Shown here: in pieces, positions 1 to 8,596 of the stretch
Layout: each line of letters starts with the position of its first letter
Numbering within the stretch: position 1 is the first letter of the stretch
Assembly (NCBI GenBank): GCA_004346725.1
Contig: SMDE01000006.1
Span: forward strand, 339,553-403,552
Direction: 5' to 3'
DNA from: Phytobacter diazotrophicus
GTDB taxonomy: Bacteria; Pseudomonadota; Gammaproteobacteria; Enterobacterales; Enterobacteriaceae
Length of the DNA stretch: 64,000 bases
Notes under the pieces: generated by a model
Told to the model about the DNA's origin: nothing
Database searches by the model: none
The model's input: only the letters and a program-made list of their open reading frames with translations
Translations under genes and position numbers: made by a program

Positions 1-1
1 C

Positions 2-475
2 GCAGAGGTGGAGGACAAAACCGTGACTACCGAGGATGCCGGGTCGGTGCTGGTCCGTTTTGATGATGGCAGTAAGGGCTGTTTTAGCGTGTCGCAGGTG
101 AGTGCGGGGCGGAAAAATCGCCTCAGTTTCGAAGTAAACGGTAGTGAGTGCTCACTGGGTTGGGACCAGGAAGTGCCACAACAGCTTTGGATTGGCCACC
201 GCCAGCAGCCTAACCAGATACTGACCGATGACCCAGGGCTGATGTCGCCGGATGTCGCCGCCAGCGCCCATTTCCCCGGCGGGCATATCGAAGGCTGGCC
301 GGATGCGTTTAAGAATATGATGCTGAATTTCTATCGCGCGGTGCAGGACGGGAAAATGCCAGCCCGCGATGAGGCGCGGTTTGCCTCGTTCTATGATGGG
401 GCCAGCGTGATGTTTATTATCGATGCCATCGTGCAAAGTCACCAGCAGCAAAAGTGGGTGACAGTGGCCTGTTGA
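2..475 (+). CDS. Gfo/Idh/MocA family oxidoreductase, C-terminal part (gene starts upstream of window)
   Basis: The open frame runs in from the left edge and ends at a TGA, so only the last 157 or so residues are visible. The segment contains a beta-strand-rich stretch (VLVRFDDGSKGCFSVSQVSA) followed by a helix with GWPDAFKNMMLNFYRAV. This matches the C-terminal alpha/beta domain of NAD(P)-dependent sugar or inositol dehydrogenases of this family, which are usually 340-390 residues. The Rossmann domain and catalytic EKP motif lie outside the window, so substrate cannot be judged. A LacI-type regulator follows 175 bases downstream on the same strand, suggesting a sugar-utilisation locus that extends to the left. 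Family assignment is fairly sure; function is open. Confidence 0.75.
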   Translation, partial: AEVEDKTVTTEDAGSVLVRFDDGSKGCFSVSQVSAGRKNRLSFEVNGSECSLGWDQEVPQQLWIGHRQQPNQILTDDPGLMSPDVAASAHFPGGHIEGWPDAFKNMMLNFYRAVQDGKMPARDEARFASFYDGASVMFIIDAIVQSHQQQKWVTVAC

Positions 476-493
476 GGTAGGTCGCCCTGGGCG

Positions 494-532
494 GGTTGTC
501 CCGGATAAGGCCTGGCCGCATCCGGGACAACC
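494..532. repeat. REP-like hairpin
   Basis: A perfect 13-base inverted repeat (GGTTGTCCCGGAT with its complement, 13-base loop) sits in the 175-base spacer after the oxidoreductase gene. Further REP-type bases (GGCGCTTACGCC, ATCCGGATGCGGC) follow up to about 600. It probably protects the 3' end of the upstream message or ends its transcription. Confidence 0.7.
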
Positions 533-650
533 CTGGCGGCGCTTACGCCTGCCATGCTATCCGGATGCGGCACCAGGTGTGCATCGTGCATGCCATCCGA
601 CGTTGTGGTAGCCTGCTAGCCAGACGCTAACCGCAGGAAATATCGACGTT

Positions 651-1631
651 ATGTCCATTCAGAAAATCGCCAGGCTGGCTGGCGTTTCCGTCGCGACCGT
701 TTCGCGCGTGCTCAATAACAGCGAATCTGTTAAAGAAAAAAACCGCGAGCGCGTGCTCAAAGCCATTGCCGAAAGCAATTATCAGCCGAACCTGCTGGCG
801 CGCCAGCTTCGCACCGCCCGCAGCTCAATGATTCTGGTGCTGGTTTCCAATATCGCGAACCCGTTTTGCGCCGAGGTGGTAAAAGGAATTGAAGAGGAAG
901 CGGAAAAAAACGGCTTTCGTATTCTGCTGTGCAATACCGGTTCGGACATGGCGCGCTCCCGCTCGGCGCTGAACCTGCTTTCCGGGAAAATCGTCGACGG
1001 CATTATCACCATGGACGCCTCTTCGCGCTTGCCGGAACTGGCGACGCTTATCGGTAACGCCCCCTGGGTGCAGTGCGCGGAATATGCCGATGACGGCGAT
1101 GTCTCCTGCGTGGGCATCAATGATGTTGGCGCCGCGCAATGCGTGATTGATCGATTACTGGCGCGCGGCTGTCAGCGTATCGCGCTGATTAACCACGATC
1201 TCAGCTATAAATATGCCCGCTCGCGGGAAGAGGGCTACCACAGCGGGCTTAAGGCGCACCAGTGCGAATATGCGTTTGTTGAGTATGCCAGCGACCTGAG
1301 TTTTAGCGCCGGGAAAGCGGCCATGCAGGCGCTGCTGCGCCACACTGAACGTCCCGATGCGGTCTTTGCGGTGTCGGATACCCTTGCGGCGGGGGCCGTG
1401 CTGGCCATTCACGAAGCTGGCCTGAAAATGCCGCAGGATATTGCGGTGGTTGGGTTTGATGGCACAGAACTGGCGGAAATGGTGACACCGCCGCTGACGA
1501 CCGTTTATCAACCGTCAAAAGAGATTGGTCGCAAAGCCGTGGGGCTGCTGCTCAATAAAATCGATAACCCCGAGGCCCCGGCGGAGAGGATCATGATGGA
1601 CTGGCAGTATATTTCCCGCGCCAGCGCCTGA
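651..1631 (+). CDS. LacI/GalR family transcriptional regulator
   Basis: This 326-residue protein has the usual length of the family. The N-terminal helix-turn-helix (IQKIARLAGVSVATVSRVLN, residues about 3-22) and hinge helix (YQPNLLARQLR, about 44-54) are intact. They are followed by a periplasmic-binding-protein-like sensor domain with the typical VFAVSDTLAAGAVLAI and IAVVGFDGTELAEMVTPPLTTV segments. It resembles CytR- and RbsR-type repressors and probably responds to a sugar or nucleoside. An AGGA sequence lies 12 bases before the ATG. The partial oxidoreductase gene just upstream is a likely target or operon partner. Effector and operators are unknown. Confidence 0.85.
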   Translation: MSIQKIARLAGVSVATVSRVLNNSESVKEKNRERVLKAIAESNYQPNLLARQLRTARSSMILVLVSNIANPFCAEVVKGIEEEAEKNGFRILLCNTGSDMARSRSALNLLSGKIVDGIITMDASSRLPELATLIGNAPWVQCAEYADDGDVSCVGINDVGAAQCVIDRLLARGCQRIALINHDLSYKYARSREEGYHSGLKAHQCEYAFVEYASDLSFSAGKAAMQALLRHTERPDAVFAVSDTLAAGAVLAIHEAGLKMPQDIAVVGFDGTELAEMVTPPLTTVYQPSKEIGRKAVGLLLNKIDNPEAPAERIMMDWQYISRASA

Positions 1632-1652
1632 TAATATTGATGTGATTTTTTT

Positions 1653-1676
1653 GCCAGCCTTTCGCTGGCTTTTTTA
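1653..1676 (+). terminator. Rho-independent terminator of the LacI-type gene
   Basis: A GCCAGC/GCTGGC stem with a short loop is followed by a run of six T residues, 21 bases after the stop codon of the regulator gene. Confidence 0.85.
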
Positions 1677-1694
1677 TACCCTGGGAGCTTTGCC

Positions 1695-2564
1695 ATGAAC
1701 CGGCAACGACAAGCAGAACTGTTTCTGGTCATCACCACCATCATTGCCGCCTGCGGCTGGATCTTTTCCCGCGAGGCCATCTCCGGGATGCCCGTATTTG
1801 CCTTTCTGGGGCTGCGCTTTTTAGGCGCGGCGCTGGTATTGCTGCCATTTTGTCGCGGGCAGCGTATTGCGCTGGCAAAATTGCGCCAGGTCTTTATCAG
1901 CGCGTTGTGGATGGCACTCACGTTGTGCCTGTGGATTTGGTCGGTGTCGACCACACCGTCGCTGGGCGAGGGGGCATTTATCATGAGCCTCTCTATGCTG
2001 TTTGTGCCGCTGGTGGCCTGGGCCATGATGGGTGTGCGTCCGGCCCGCGCCTATTGGGAGTGCCTGCCGCTCGCCTTTATTGGCCTGGCGCTGTTAAGCC
2101 TGCATACGCCGATTGTCTTTCATCCCAGCCAGGGCTGGTTTTTGTTGACCGCTTTTGTGCAATCCATTTCGTTTTGCTACACCAGCCGCATTGCCCGTGA
2201 TGTCCCGCTACTCCCGCTCACCACGGTGCAACTGGCGGTGACGGGGGTTGCGGGCGTGTTGATCTCACTTTTATTTGAACACTGGACGCAGCCGTTTACG
2301 GGCACCACTGCGCTGTGGCTGGTCGCCAGCATTCTGATTGCCACCAGTCTGCGCTTTGGCCTGCAATTGCAGGGGCAGAAATATGCCGCTGTCGCCAGCG
2401 CTGCCATCATCATGGTGCTCGAACCGTTGCTGACGGTGATCGTTGCCGCCCTCTGGTACAGCGAACGTCTGCCGCTGCAAAAAATTATCGGCGGCGTGCT
2501 GATTCTGGTTGCACAAATCTGGTTTCGCTGGCGGCTGGTGGCACGCCTGCCGTCTAAGATCTAA
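1695..2564 (+). CDS. EamA/DMT family inner-membrane transporter
   Basis: The 289-residue hydrophobic protein has about ten predicted membrane segments arranged as two EamA repeats. The second half includes the family-typical AAIIMVLEPLLTVIVAALWYSERL segment (first 20 residues AAIIMVLEPLLTVIVAALWY), with the glutamate and proline common in drug/metabolite transporters such as RhaT, YdcZ and EamA relatives. It is probably an exporter of amino acids or other metabolites. A GGGAG sequence precedes the ATG by eight bases. It stands alone between a terminator and a convergent MFS gene, so no substrate is suggested by context. Confidence 0.85.
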   Translation: MNRQRQAELFLVITTIIAACGWIFSREAISGMPVFAFLGLRFLGAALVLLPFCRGQRIALAKLRQVFISALWMALTLCLWIWSVSTTPSLGEGAFIMSLSMLFVPLVAWAMMGVRPARAYWECLPLAFIGLALLSLHTPIVFHPSQGWFLLTAFVQSISFCYTSRIARDVPLLPLTTVQLAVTGVAGVLISLLFEHWTQPFTGTTALWLVASILIATSLRFGLQLQGQKYAAVASAAIIMVLEPLLTVIVAALWYSERLPLQKIIGGVLILVAQIWFRWRLVARLPSKI

Positions 2565-2569
2565 TCCCC

Positions 2570-3991
2570 TCAGTTTGCCGGGCAGCGGGGGGCGAGCTGC
2601 TGGCGCGCGCCAATCGCGGCGACGGCAAGCATCAGCATCATCACGATCTCTGCCACTAAAAACCCGCCCAGCGCTTCGTTGTAGTTGCCCTGGGTGAGGT
2701 TGAGCAGATGCAAAAACAACCCGCCGAGTACTGCCGGGCCCAGGCCCAGCGTGGCCTGTTGCAGCGTACTGAGAATGGCGCTGCCCGACCCTGCGTCCTG
2801 AGTGGCAATGTCACGCATCCCGATACGGTAAAAACTGTTCACGATCAGCGCCTGGCCGTAGCCAATCAGCGCGGTAGAAGGCGCAAGGTTTAGGGCGTTG
2901 AGGTGCCCATGGGTCAACCAGAGCGTGGCGAACAGCGCCAGCAGGCCGCTTACTTGAATCGCAATGCCACTCAGCAGAATGGTACGTACGTTGTGGCGGG
3001 CAATCAGTTTCGGCGCATACCACGCCGAGGCGAAATAGGTCACCCCAAGCACAACAAAACTGTTACCGGACTGCCACGGCGCCATGCCTACGCCTGCCTG
3101 TAATGTCAGCGCCATACAGAACATAAAGCCGGACCAGGCGCTGAAAAACAGCAACGCAATTAACAGGCCGAAACGGATGCTGGGCAATTTGAGTAAACGT
3201 GGCGGCATCAGCGGATGCAGCCCTTGCTGTTCCTGACGCAGCGCGCCGGCACGCATCCACAGTGTTAGCGGAATGATCGCCAGTAATGCCGCCTGGCTTT
3301 GCCATGGCCAGCCTAAATCCGGGCTGAGGGAGAGCGGGAAGAGCAGGCAGCATAAGATCAGCGCCAGCGCGAAGGTGCCCTGCCAGTCAATGCGCGTTGG
3401 GGTTTCATTGCGGGTTTCCGGGATATAGCGATGGCTCAATGCCAGCACCAACAGGCTTATCGGCACGTTAATAAAAAAGGCGTTTCGCCAGCCGAGCCCG
3501 GCGATATCTGCCGACACCAGCCAGCCGCCACCCATCTGCCCGATGATAAACGCCACGCCGCCAATCCCCCCATACAGGCTGATAGCGCGGGCATGGGCCG
3601 TACCTTTGAGGGTCACGTGCAGCGTTGCGATAATTTGCGGCATGATCAGCGCCGCGCTCATCCCTTGCAGGGTACGCGCCGCGAGCAGGGCGTTGATGGA
3701 GTTGGCGATACCGCACAGCAGCGAGGCGATCCCGAACAGCGCCACGCCCCATAAGAACATTTTGCGGCGGCCAAAGTTATCACCCAGTTTACTCCCCATC
3801 GCCAGGCAGACGGCAAACGCGACGCCGTACAGCGCAACAATCAGAGAGAGTTGCGTGGTATTGGTGTGCAGCGAAAGCGTGATGGAATCAAGGGCGACGT
3901 TGGTGATCGAGGTATCGATCAGCGGCAGCATTTGTCCGGTCAACAGTAATAACAAGCCCGCACGACCGGGTGAAACAGCAGACGTATTCAT
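2570..3991 (-). CDS. MFS transporter, DHA2-like drug efflux family
   Basis: The 473-residue polytopic membrane protein carries the DHA2-type segment LPLIDTSITNVALDSI near residue 24, which resembles the LDxTIVNVAL motif of proton-driven drug exporters. It also has the MFS motif A-like sequence GSKLGDNFGRRK after the second helix. Up to 14 membrane segments are expected. It likely expels a cationic or hydrophobic compound using the proton gradient. GGAG lies seven bases before the ATG. The gene is divergent from an XRE-type regulator at 4099 across about 107 bases containing a palindrome, so that regulator probably controls it. Its stop lies five bases from that of the convergent EamA gene. 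Confidence 0.85.
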   Translation of the reverse strand: MNTSAVSPGRAGLLLLLTGQMLPLIDTSITNVALDSITLSLHTNTTQLSLIVALYGVAFAVCLAMGSKLGDNFGRRKMFLWGVALFGIASLLCGIANSINALLAARTLQGMSAALIMPQIIATLHVTLKGTAHARAISLYGGIGGVAFIIGQMGGGWLVSADIAGLGWRNAFFINVPISLLVLALSHRYIPETRNETPTRIDWQGTFALALILCCLLFPLSLSPDLGWPWQSQAALLAIIPLTLWMRAGALRQEQQGLHPLMPPRLLKLPSIRFGLLIALLFFSAWSGFMFCMALTLQAGVGMAPWQSGNSFVVLGVTYFASAWYAPKLIARHNVRTILLSGIAIQVSGLLALFATLWLTHGHLNALNLAPSTALIGYGQALIVNSFYRIGMRDIATQDAGSGSAILSTLQQATLGLGPAVLGGLFLHLLNLTQGNYNEALGGFLVAEIVMMLMLAVAAIGARQQLAPRCPAN

Positions 3992-4049
3992 GGTAACTCC
4001 ATTGCGTCATTCATCGGATAGACGTAGCATCGCTGATACGAAAAACGGG

Positions 4050-4073
4050 TACCAGTTCTTGCTTATACTGGTA
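4050..4073. promoter_or_regulatory. Putative operator between the MFS gene and the XRE-type regulator
   Basis: The inverted repeat TACCAGT-N10-ACTGGTA lies between the divergent genes, followed by a partial third half-site (ACTGGCAATACC). Its position suggests the binding site of the adjacent regulator. No experimental link is known to me. Confidence 0.5.
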
Positions 4074-4098
4074 CTGGCAATACCATGCTGGAGGTTTT

Positions 4099-4971
4099 AT
4101 GAGCCTGATGTCGGAACGATCCCCTCTGTTGAGCGTCCAGGATGAGAACCGCAAACAGCTCGGCGCGTTTTTACGCTCCCGCCGGGAAAGCCTTGACCCG
4201 CAGCGTCTCGGTCTGCCGCGCAGTGGACGGCGTCGTACGCCAGGCTTAAGGCGTGAAGAGGTGGCCTTGCTCGCTGACGTTGGCGTGACCTGGTATACCT
4301 GGCTTGAGCAAGGCAGGGATGTGAACCCGTCGGCCAGCGTGATGCAGGCAATCGCCAACGCGCTGGAGTGTTCGGCAACTGAAACCCGCCACCTGTTTTT
4401 ACTGGCGGGGCTGACGCCTGCGGAAACGCCTGTGGTGCCGCAGTGTGAAGGCATCAGCATCGGGACGCGTAAAATGCTTGATAGCCTGTTACCCCAACCG
4501 GCCAGCATCCAAAAATCCAATTTTGATATTGTGGCGTGGAATGATGCTTTTTCGCGGATGATGGGCGTTGATTTTCACCAAATACCAGAAGATGAGCGCA
4601 ATTGTATTTATCTCTATCTGACCAACCCGACCTGGCGTAGCCGTATTGGGCGTAAGGAGAGTGTGCTGCCGACCTTTGTTGCCTATTTCCGGGCGGCGAT
4701 GGCGGAACATCGGGGCGACCCGCAGTGGGAAGCGAAGCTGGCGCGCTTTTGCGCAGTATCGGAAGAGTTTGCCTCGCTGTGGCATAAGCGCTACGACGTG
4801 CGAGGCGTTGAAAATCAACTGAAAACCTTTACCCACCCTGAATTAGGCGAATTTTCTTTGCAGCAGATGTACTGGTTTTCAGCGCCGCGTAACGGCTCGC
4901 GGCTGCTGGTCTATTTACCGATAGATGAGCGGGGCGAGCAGGCGCTGGCTTGGCTGGCAGAGCACGCTTAG
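4099..4971 (+). CDS. XRE-family regulator with MmyB-like ligand-binding domain
   Basis: The protein has 290 residues. Residues about 12-85 form a Cro/cI-type helix-turn-helix typical of this subgroup, with LGAFLRSRRESL, the RRTPGLRREEVA motif and VTWYTWLEQGRD. The remaining 200 residues match the MmyB-like PAS-type sensor domain, which often binds fatty acids or other small ligands, and include FDIVAWNDAF. Members are commonly encoded beside the exporter or oxidoreductase gene they regulate. GGAGG lies four bases before the chosen ATG. The divergent MFS exporter is the likely target. Confidence 0.85.
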   Translation: MSLMSERSPLLSVQDENRKQLGAFLRSRRESLDPQRLGLPRSGRRRTPGLRREEVALLADVGVTWYTWLEQGRDVNPSASVMQAIANALECSATETRHLFLLAGLTPAETPVVPQCEGISIGTRKMLDSLLPQPASIQKSNFDIVAWNDAFSRMMGVDFHQIPEDERNCIYLYLTNPTWRSRIGRKESVLPTFVAYFRAAMAEHRGDPQWEAKLARFCAVSEEFASLWHKRYDVRGVENQLKTFTHPELGEFSLQQMYWFSAPRNGSRLLVYLPIDERGEQALAWLAEHA

Positions 4972-4978
4972 CCGCTTC

Positions 4979-5776
4979 TCAAAGATAGAGTTTTCCGGCC
5001 AGGACCGTATGCGACTGTCCTGCCAGCGCTACCCGGCCTTCTGCGGTGAGCGCAATCTGCAATTCGCCGCCGCGCGGTGAGGCCTGCCAGGCACTGAGGG
5101 TACGCTTATCCAGACGCGAACCCCAGTAGGCCGCCAGCGCGCAGTGCGCGGAACCGGTCACCGGATCTTCATTTACCCCCACCCACGGCGCGAAGTAGCG
5201 AGAGATAAAATCGTTTTTGCCATTACCGGGTACTGTAATGGCCACGCCGCGTCCGGGCAGTGCGCCAAGCGCCTGGAAGTTGGGTTTGAGCTGCTCAATG
5301 ACCTGCGCGTCTTCCACCACAATCATCGCTTTCGGGCCAAATGTCCCGCTGGCAGAGACGTCACTGGCGTTGAGACCCAGGGCGTCCAGTAAAGCGTTAT
5401 CCGGCGCATAATGCATATCTGGTACTAAGAGCGGGAAATCCAGTTCGATAGTGTCAGGGCGGGCGGTGGCTTTAAGCGGGCCGGAAAGGGTGGTGAAGAC
5501 AACGCTTTCTCCGACAGCAAGCTGTCCGGTCTGGCGCAAAATATGGGCCGTGGCGAGCGTGCCGTGACCGCATAAATCGACCTCAGCCTGAGGAGTAAAC
5601 CAGCGCAAACGGTAATCATCGCGTGCCAGAAACGCGGTCTCAGAGACGGCCATCTCTGCGGCGATCTGCTGCATGATGGCCGTTTCAAGCGCCTGGGGCG
5701 TGATACACACGCCCGCCGGATTGCCGGAAAAAGGGCGTGTGCTGAAAGCATCAACCTGGTAAATCTCAAGTTCCAC
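4979..5776 (-). CDS. PhzF family isomerase-like protein
   Basis: The 265-residue protein shows the two-fold diaminopimelate-epimerase-like layout of PhzF. It has FSGNPAGV near residue 18, the AVSETAFL segment containing the conserved catalytic-type glutamate, DLCGHGTLA in the first half, and NEDPVTGSAHCALA in the second half. Relatives isomerise phenazine precursors, but in enteric bacteria the substrate is generally unknown. No phenazine genes are nearby. The start is a GTG at 5776, supported by GAGGAG nine bases upstream and by alignment with the family N-terminus (ELEIYQVDAF). It stands alone, with a stop seven bases after that of the convergent XRE-type gene. Confidence 0.88.
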   Translation of the reverse strand: MELEIYQVDAFSTRPFSGNPAGVCITPQALETAIMQQIAAEMAVSETAFLARDDYRLRWFTPQAEVDLCGHGTLATAHILRQTGQLAVGESVVFTTLSGPLKATARPDTIELDFPLLVPDMHYAPDNALLDALGLNASDVSASGTFGPKAMIVVEDAQVIEQLKPNFQALGALPGRGVAITVPGNGKNDFISRYFAPWVGVNEDPVTGSAHCALAAYWGSRLDKRTLSAWQASPRGGELQIALTAEGRVALAGQSHTVLAGKLYL

Positions 5777-5838
5777 TGCGCGTGCTCCTCTCGGAAAACG
5801 AAAACGCTACGGTAACGCGTTTTCGTTTTTCCGAACAG

Positions 5839-6207
5839 TCAGCGCGGACGCAGACGTTGCTGATCTTTTTTCGCCAGTGTGTCGACCACCAGATCCCGCG
5901 AGTCGTTGATCAGATCGACGAGCAAATCTTCGTTGATATCCTCGCCAGCAAAGATGGAGATCCAGTGCTTTTTATTCATGTGATATCCCGGCTCAATGCT
6001 GCGATAAATCTGTTGATTGAGCAGGGATTTTTGCGGATCTGATTTCATGGTCACCATAGGCCGACCATGAGCGGTGGTGATCATCATGAAAATCTTGCCG
6101 CCGACTTTGAAAATGTCGTGTTCCGGGCCAAACGGCCAGCACGGTTCAGTGAACGGTAGTTCCAGCGCAATGCGACGTGCGGTCTCTTGCAGGGTTTTAC
6201 TGTCCAT
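5839..6207 (-). CDS. MmcQ/YjbR family protein
   Basis: The 122-residue protein begins [12 protein letters not shown] and contains the family-typical segments [27 protein letters not shown] and the [10 protein letters not shown] strand. This is the CyaY-like, double-wing fold often annotated as a DNA-binding protein; its molecular role is not established. The ATG at 6207 was preferred over an upstream one because it matches the family start. It overlaps the end of ramR by eleven bases, so the two are probably co-transcribed. Confidence 0.8.
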   Translation of the reverse strand: MDSKTLQETARRIALELPFTEPCWPFGPEHDIFKVGGKIFMMITTAHGRPMVTMKSDPQKSLLNQQIYRSIEPGYHMNKKHWISIFAGEDINEDLLVDLINDSRDLVVDTLAKKDQQRLRPR

Positions 6208-6802
6208 CGCAGTTATCCACGGTGAGCGCGCGCCACATGGCTTCAAAGCCCAGCCGTTTGGTCTCTTTTGCTTTTTGCGGGTCGCGATTGGCGAAATCCA
6301 TTGTGGTTTCTGCCAGCGTCAGAAAAATGGCGTCGCCAAAGGGTGAGAGCGCTTCGGAAAGAAATTCAGGCCTCACCGAGCGGTGGCAGATTTCATGTAG
6401 CTCAGGGAACATATCGATAACCTGCTGGCGCGTTTCCGGGGTGATTTTTTCGCTCACCGAAATCTGGCGAATCGCGTTATGTGCTGACGGGTGACGGATG
6501 CCCCAGTCGATATAGCTGTTCCAGATGGATTGGGTATGTATTTTGGAATTGCTGTGCGACCTGTCGAGGCTGTCGATCATGGTCTGGCAAAGGTCAGATT
6601 TTAAATGCAGGTAAAGCGCATTGAGCAGATCGTCTTTGGTGGCAAAATAACGAAACAGGGTGCCTTCAGCCACGCCCGCGTTACGGGCAATCACCGCGGT
6701 CGAGGCGGCAATACCGGTTTGCGCGATAGCGACAGCCGCCGCATCCAGTAATGCTAATTTCTTATCTTCACTCTTCGGACGAGCCACTACACTTTTCCTC
6801 AT
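6197..6802 (-). CDS. ramR: RamR, TetR-family repressor of the romA-ramA locus
   Basis: The protein has 201 residues from the ATG at 6802. A TetR-type helix-turn-helix occupies residues about 10-55 ([43 protein letters not shown]). The C-terminal part is the ligand-binding domain. In Salmonella and Klebsiella, RamR represses ramA (and romA) and releases DNA on binding bile acids, dyes and other drugs. Identity rests on its divergence from romA-ramA and on a perfect RamR-type palindrome in the intergenic region. Further upstream in-frame starts exist, but the chosen one fits the family length. Loss-of-function changes in ramR are a known route to multidrug resistance. This copy looks intact. 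Confidence 0.88.
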   Translation of the reverse strand: MRKSVVARPKSEDKKLALLDAAAVAIAQTGIAASTAVIARNAGVAEGTLFRYFATKDDLLNALYLHLKSDLCQTMIDSLDRSHSNSKIHTQSIWNSYIDWGIRHPSAHNAIRQISVSEKITPETRQQVIDMFPELHEICHRSVRPEFLSEALSPFGDAIFLTLAETTMDFANRDPQKAKETKRLGFEAMWRALTVDNCDGQ

Positions 6803-6877
6803 ATATTTTGAAAAACCACGATTGAACCATGCCCACTGTGACGCTGCAACGCTGAACATCAAAGATTGAAAATCATC

Positions 6878-6905
6878 TTGACGACTTTCTATTCATTTCT
6901 ATAAT
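6878..6905 (+). promoter_or_regulatory. romA-ramA promoter
   Basis: A TTGACG -35 element and a perfect TATAAT -10 element are separated by 16 bases. The -10 element overlaps the RamR palindrome that starts at 6904, so repression by occlusion is expected. Confidence 0.8.
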
Positions 6906-6923
6906 GAGTGCTTACTCACTCAT
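6904..6923. promoter_or_regulatory. RamR operator
   Basis: The perfect palindrome ATGAGTG-CTTACT-CACTCAT matches the known RamR binding site (ATGAGTG-N6-CACTCAT) described upstream of ramA in Salmonella. It overlaps the -10 element and the expected transcription start of romA-ramA. Because the first ATG of the romA reading frame falls inside this operator, the next ATG (6982) is the better start. Confidence 0.88.
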
Positions 6924-6981
6924 AATCAAGTCCAGTCTATTTCAATGTGCCAACGGAAGGGACATTTTCTCGGATCAGGGT

Positions 6982-8082
6982 ATGCATCGTCTCTTACTTA
7001 GCGTGGTTCTTATTATGCTCGTTGTATCTGCCGCCAGTTTGCCTTTTGTTTTGAACGCCGGATTTGGTCAGCGCCCGCAGGGTGAGCAACTGACCAGAGT
7101 TGAGCAGTCCCCGCACTACCGGGACGGTGAATTTCATAACCAGTTGTCTACGCCCAGCTACACGGGGCAAAAAAGCATGGTGGCGGCAATGTGGGAGTTT
7201 TTAACCACCCGTCGGGAAAATGCGCGCCCGCAGCGGCCGTTGCCGATGGTGAAGACCGATCTGGCAAGCCTGCCGCTGGAGCAGGATACGGTCGTATGGC
7301 TGGGCCATTCATCCTGGTATCTGCAACTGGCCGGGAAACGCATTCTTATCGATCCGGTGCTCAGCAATTACGCCGCGCCGTTCTCGTTTCTGAATAAAGC
7401 CTTCGACGGTGACTATCCGTGGACGGCAGAGGCCATGCCGGAGATCGACCTGCTGATCATATCCCATGACCATTACGACCACCTGGATTACGCCACCATC
7501 AGGGCGCTGATGCCAAAAATCAAACGGGTGGTAGTCCCGCTGGGTGTGGGATCGCACCTGCGTTACTGGGGCATGAATCCGGACATCATCCAGGAAGCGG
7601 ACTGGCAACAAAAAATCACGTTTAGCAATGATCTGGAGGTGCATGTGCTGCCTGCACGGCACTTTTCAGGGCGCGGTCTGAAACGTAATCAGACGTTGTG
7701 GGCGAGCTTTATGTTCGTCACCCCGGATCGCAAGCTCTATTACAGCGGCGATACCGGTTACGGGCCGCACTTTAAAGCCATCGGAGAACAGTTTGGTTCG
7801 GTGGATCTGGCGATTCTTGAAAACGGTCAGTACGACCAGGACTGGAAGTACATCCACATGATGCCGGAGGAAACGGCGCAAGCAGCGGAGGAGTTAAATG
7901 CGCGGGCGGTACTGCCGGGCCACGCCGGACGATTCGTGCTGGCAAAACATACCTGGGACGATCCTTATAAACGTCTGGCGGCGGCAAGCCTCGGCAAAGG
8001 GTATCGATTGTTAACGCCCACCCTCGGCGAAGCGGTGCATGCGGCGGATAACGCCCAGCAATTCCGCGCCTGGTGGGAATAA
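6982..8082 (+). CDS. romA: RomA, metallo-beta-lactamase-fold hydrolase
   Basis: The protein has 366 residues from the ATG at 6982. It begins with a hydrophobic segment (LLLSVVLIMLVVSAASLPFVL) that may be a signal or anchor. The fold is the NAPE-PLD/UlaG-like branch of the metallo-beta-lactamase superfamily. The metal-binding motif H-D-H-Y-D-H sits at residues 162-167, preceded by VWLGHSSWYLQ and followed by YSGDTGYGPHF and LPGHAGRF. RomA was named for an effect on outer-membrane proteins, but part of that phenotype may come from the adjacent ramA. Its enzymatic substrate is not established. It lies between the RamR operator and ramA, with 36 bases before the ramA start. Confidence 0.85.
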   Translation: MHRLLLSVVLIMLVVSAASLPFVLNAGFGQRPQGEQLTRVEQSPHYRDGEFHNQLSTPSYTGQKSMVAAMWEFLTTRRENARPQRPLPMVKTDLASLPLEQDTVVWLGHSSWYLQLAGKRILIDPVLSNYAAPFSFLNKAFDGDYPWTAEAMPEIDLLIISHDHYDHLDYATIRALMPKIKRVVVPLGVGSHLRYWGMNPDIIQEADWQQKITFSNDLEVHVLPARHFSGRGLKRNQTLWASFMFVTPDRKLYYSGDTGYGPHFKAIGEQFGSVDLAILENGQYDQDWKYIHMMPEETAQAAEELNARAVLPGHAGRFVLAKHTWDDPYKRLAAASLGKGYRLLTPTLGEAVHAADNAQQFRAWWE

Positions 8083-8118
8083 CGGTTTATTTCGAAGAGC
8101 AGAGAGGGGGAGCGCTGT

Positions 8119-8460
8119 ATGACTATTTCCGCTCAGGTTATCGACACTATCGTCGAGTGGATCGACGACAATTTACACCAACCATTGCGTATTGATGATA
8201 TTGCGCGCCACGCCGGGTATTCAAAGTGGCATCTGCAACGGCTGTTTTTGCATTACAAAGGTGAGAGTCTGGGGCGCTATATTCGCGAACGTAAACTGTC
8301 ACTGGCGGCGCGGGATTTACTCAATACCAATGATAAGGTCTACGATATTTGCCTGAAATATGGCTTTGATTCGCAGCAGACCTTTACGCGGATCTTTACC
8401 CGCACGTTCAATCAGCCGCCGGGCGCCTGGCGCAAAGAGAATCATCCGCGCGCGCATTGA
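8119..8460 (+). CDS. ramA: RamA, AraC/XylS-family activator of multidrug resistance
   Basis: The 113-residue single-domain AraC-type protein has both helix-turn-helix motifs: RIDDIARHAGYSKWHLQRLF and KVYDICLKYGFDSQQTFTRI. The sequence is very close to RamA of Klebsiella and Salmonella over its full length. RamA activates acrAB-tolC, micF and other mar/sox/rob-type genes, raising efflux and lowering porin expression. It has no ligand-binding domain, so activity follows its amount, which RamR controls. It follows romA by 36 bases and is probably read both from the upstream RamR-controlled promoter and from a closer one. A clear terminator follows. Confidence 0.95.
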   Translation: MTISAQVIDTIVEWIDDNLHQPLRIDDIARHAGYSKWHLQRLFLHYKGESLGRYIRERKLSLAARDLLNTNDKVYDICLKYGFDSQQTFTRIFTRTFNQPPGAWRKENHPRAH

Positions 8461-8468
8461 CGCATAAG

Positions 8469-8500
8469 CCCGGTGGCCTAAGGTCAACCGGGTTTTTTTT
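8469..8500 (+). terminator. Rho-independent terminator of ramA
   Basis: A CCCGGT/ACCGGG stem with a 12-base loop is followed by eight T residues, nine bases after the ramA stop codon. Confidence 0.9.
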
Positions 8501-8558
8501 GGCCTGGATGACACCGCCCGGTGTGCCGCTTCTCTCTTTGGGGTAAGGGGAAAAACAT

Positions 8559-8589
8559 CCCGGATGGCGGCGCAAGCGCCTGATCCGGG
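8559..8589. repeat. REP element
   Basis: The imperfect palindrome CCCGGATGGCGGCGCAAGCG continues to a complementary ATCCGGG. It is a standard enterobacterial REP unit, in the convergent spacer between ramA and ybdJ. Confidence 0.8.
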
Positions 8590-8596
8590 CCAGGCC

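Noticed and set aside
6904..6981. Upstream ATG for romA giving 26 extra residues
   Set aside because: That ATG is inside the RamR operator and next to the -10 element, so it would precede or coincide with the transcription start.
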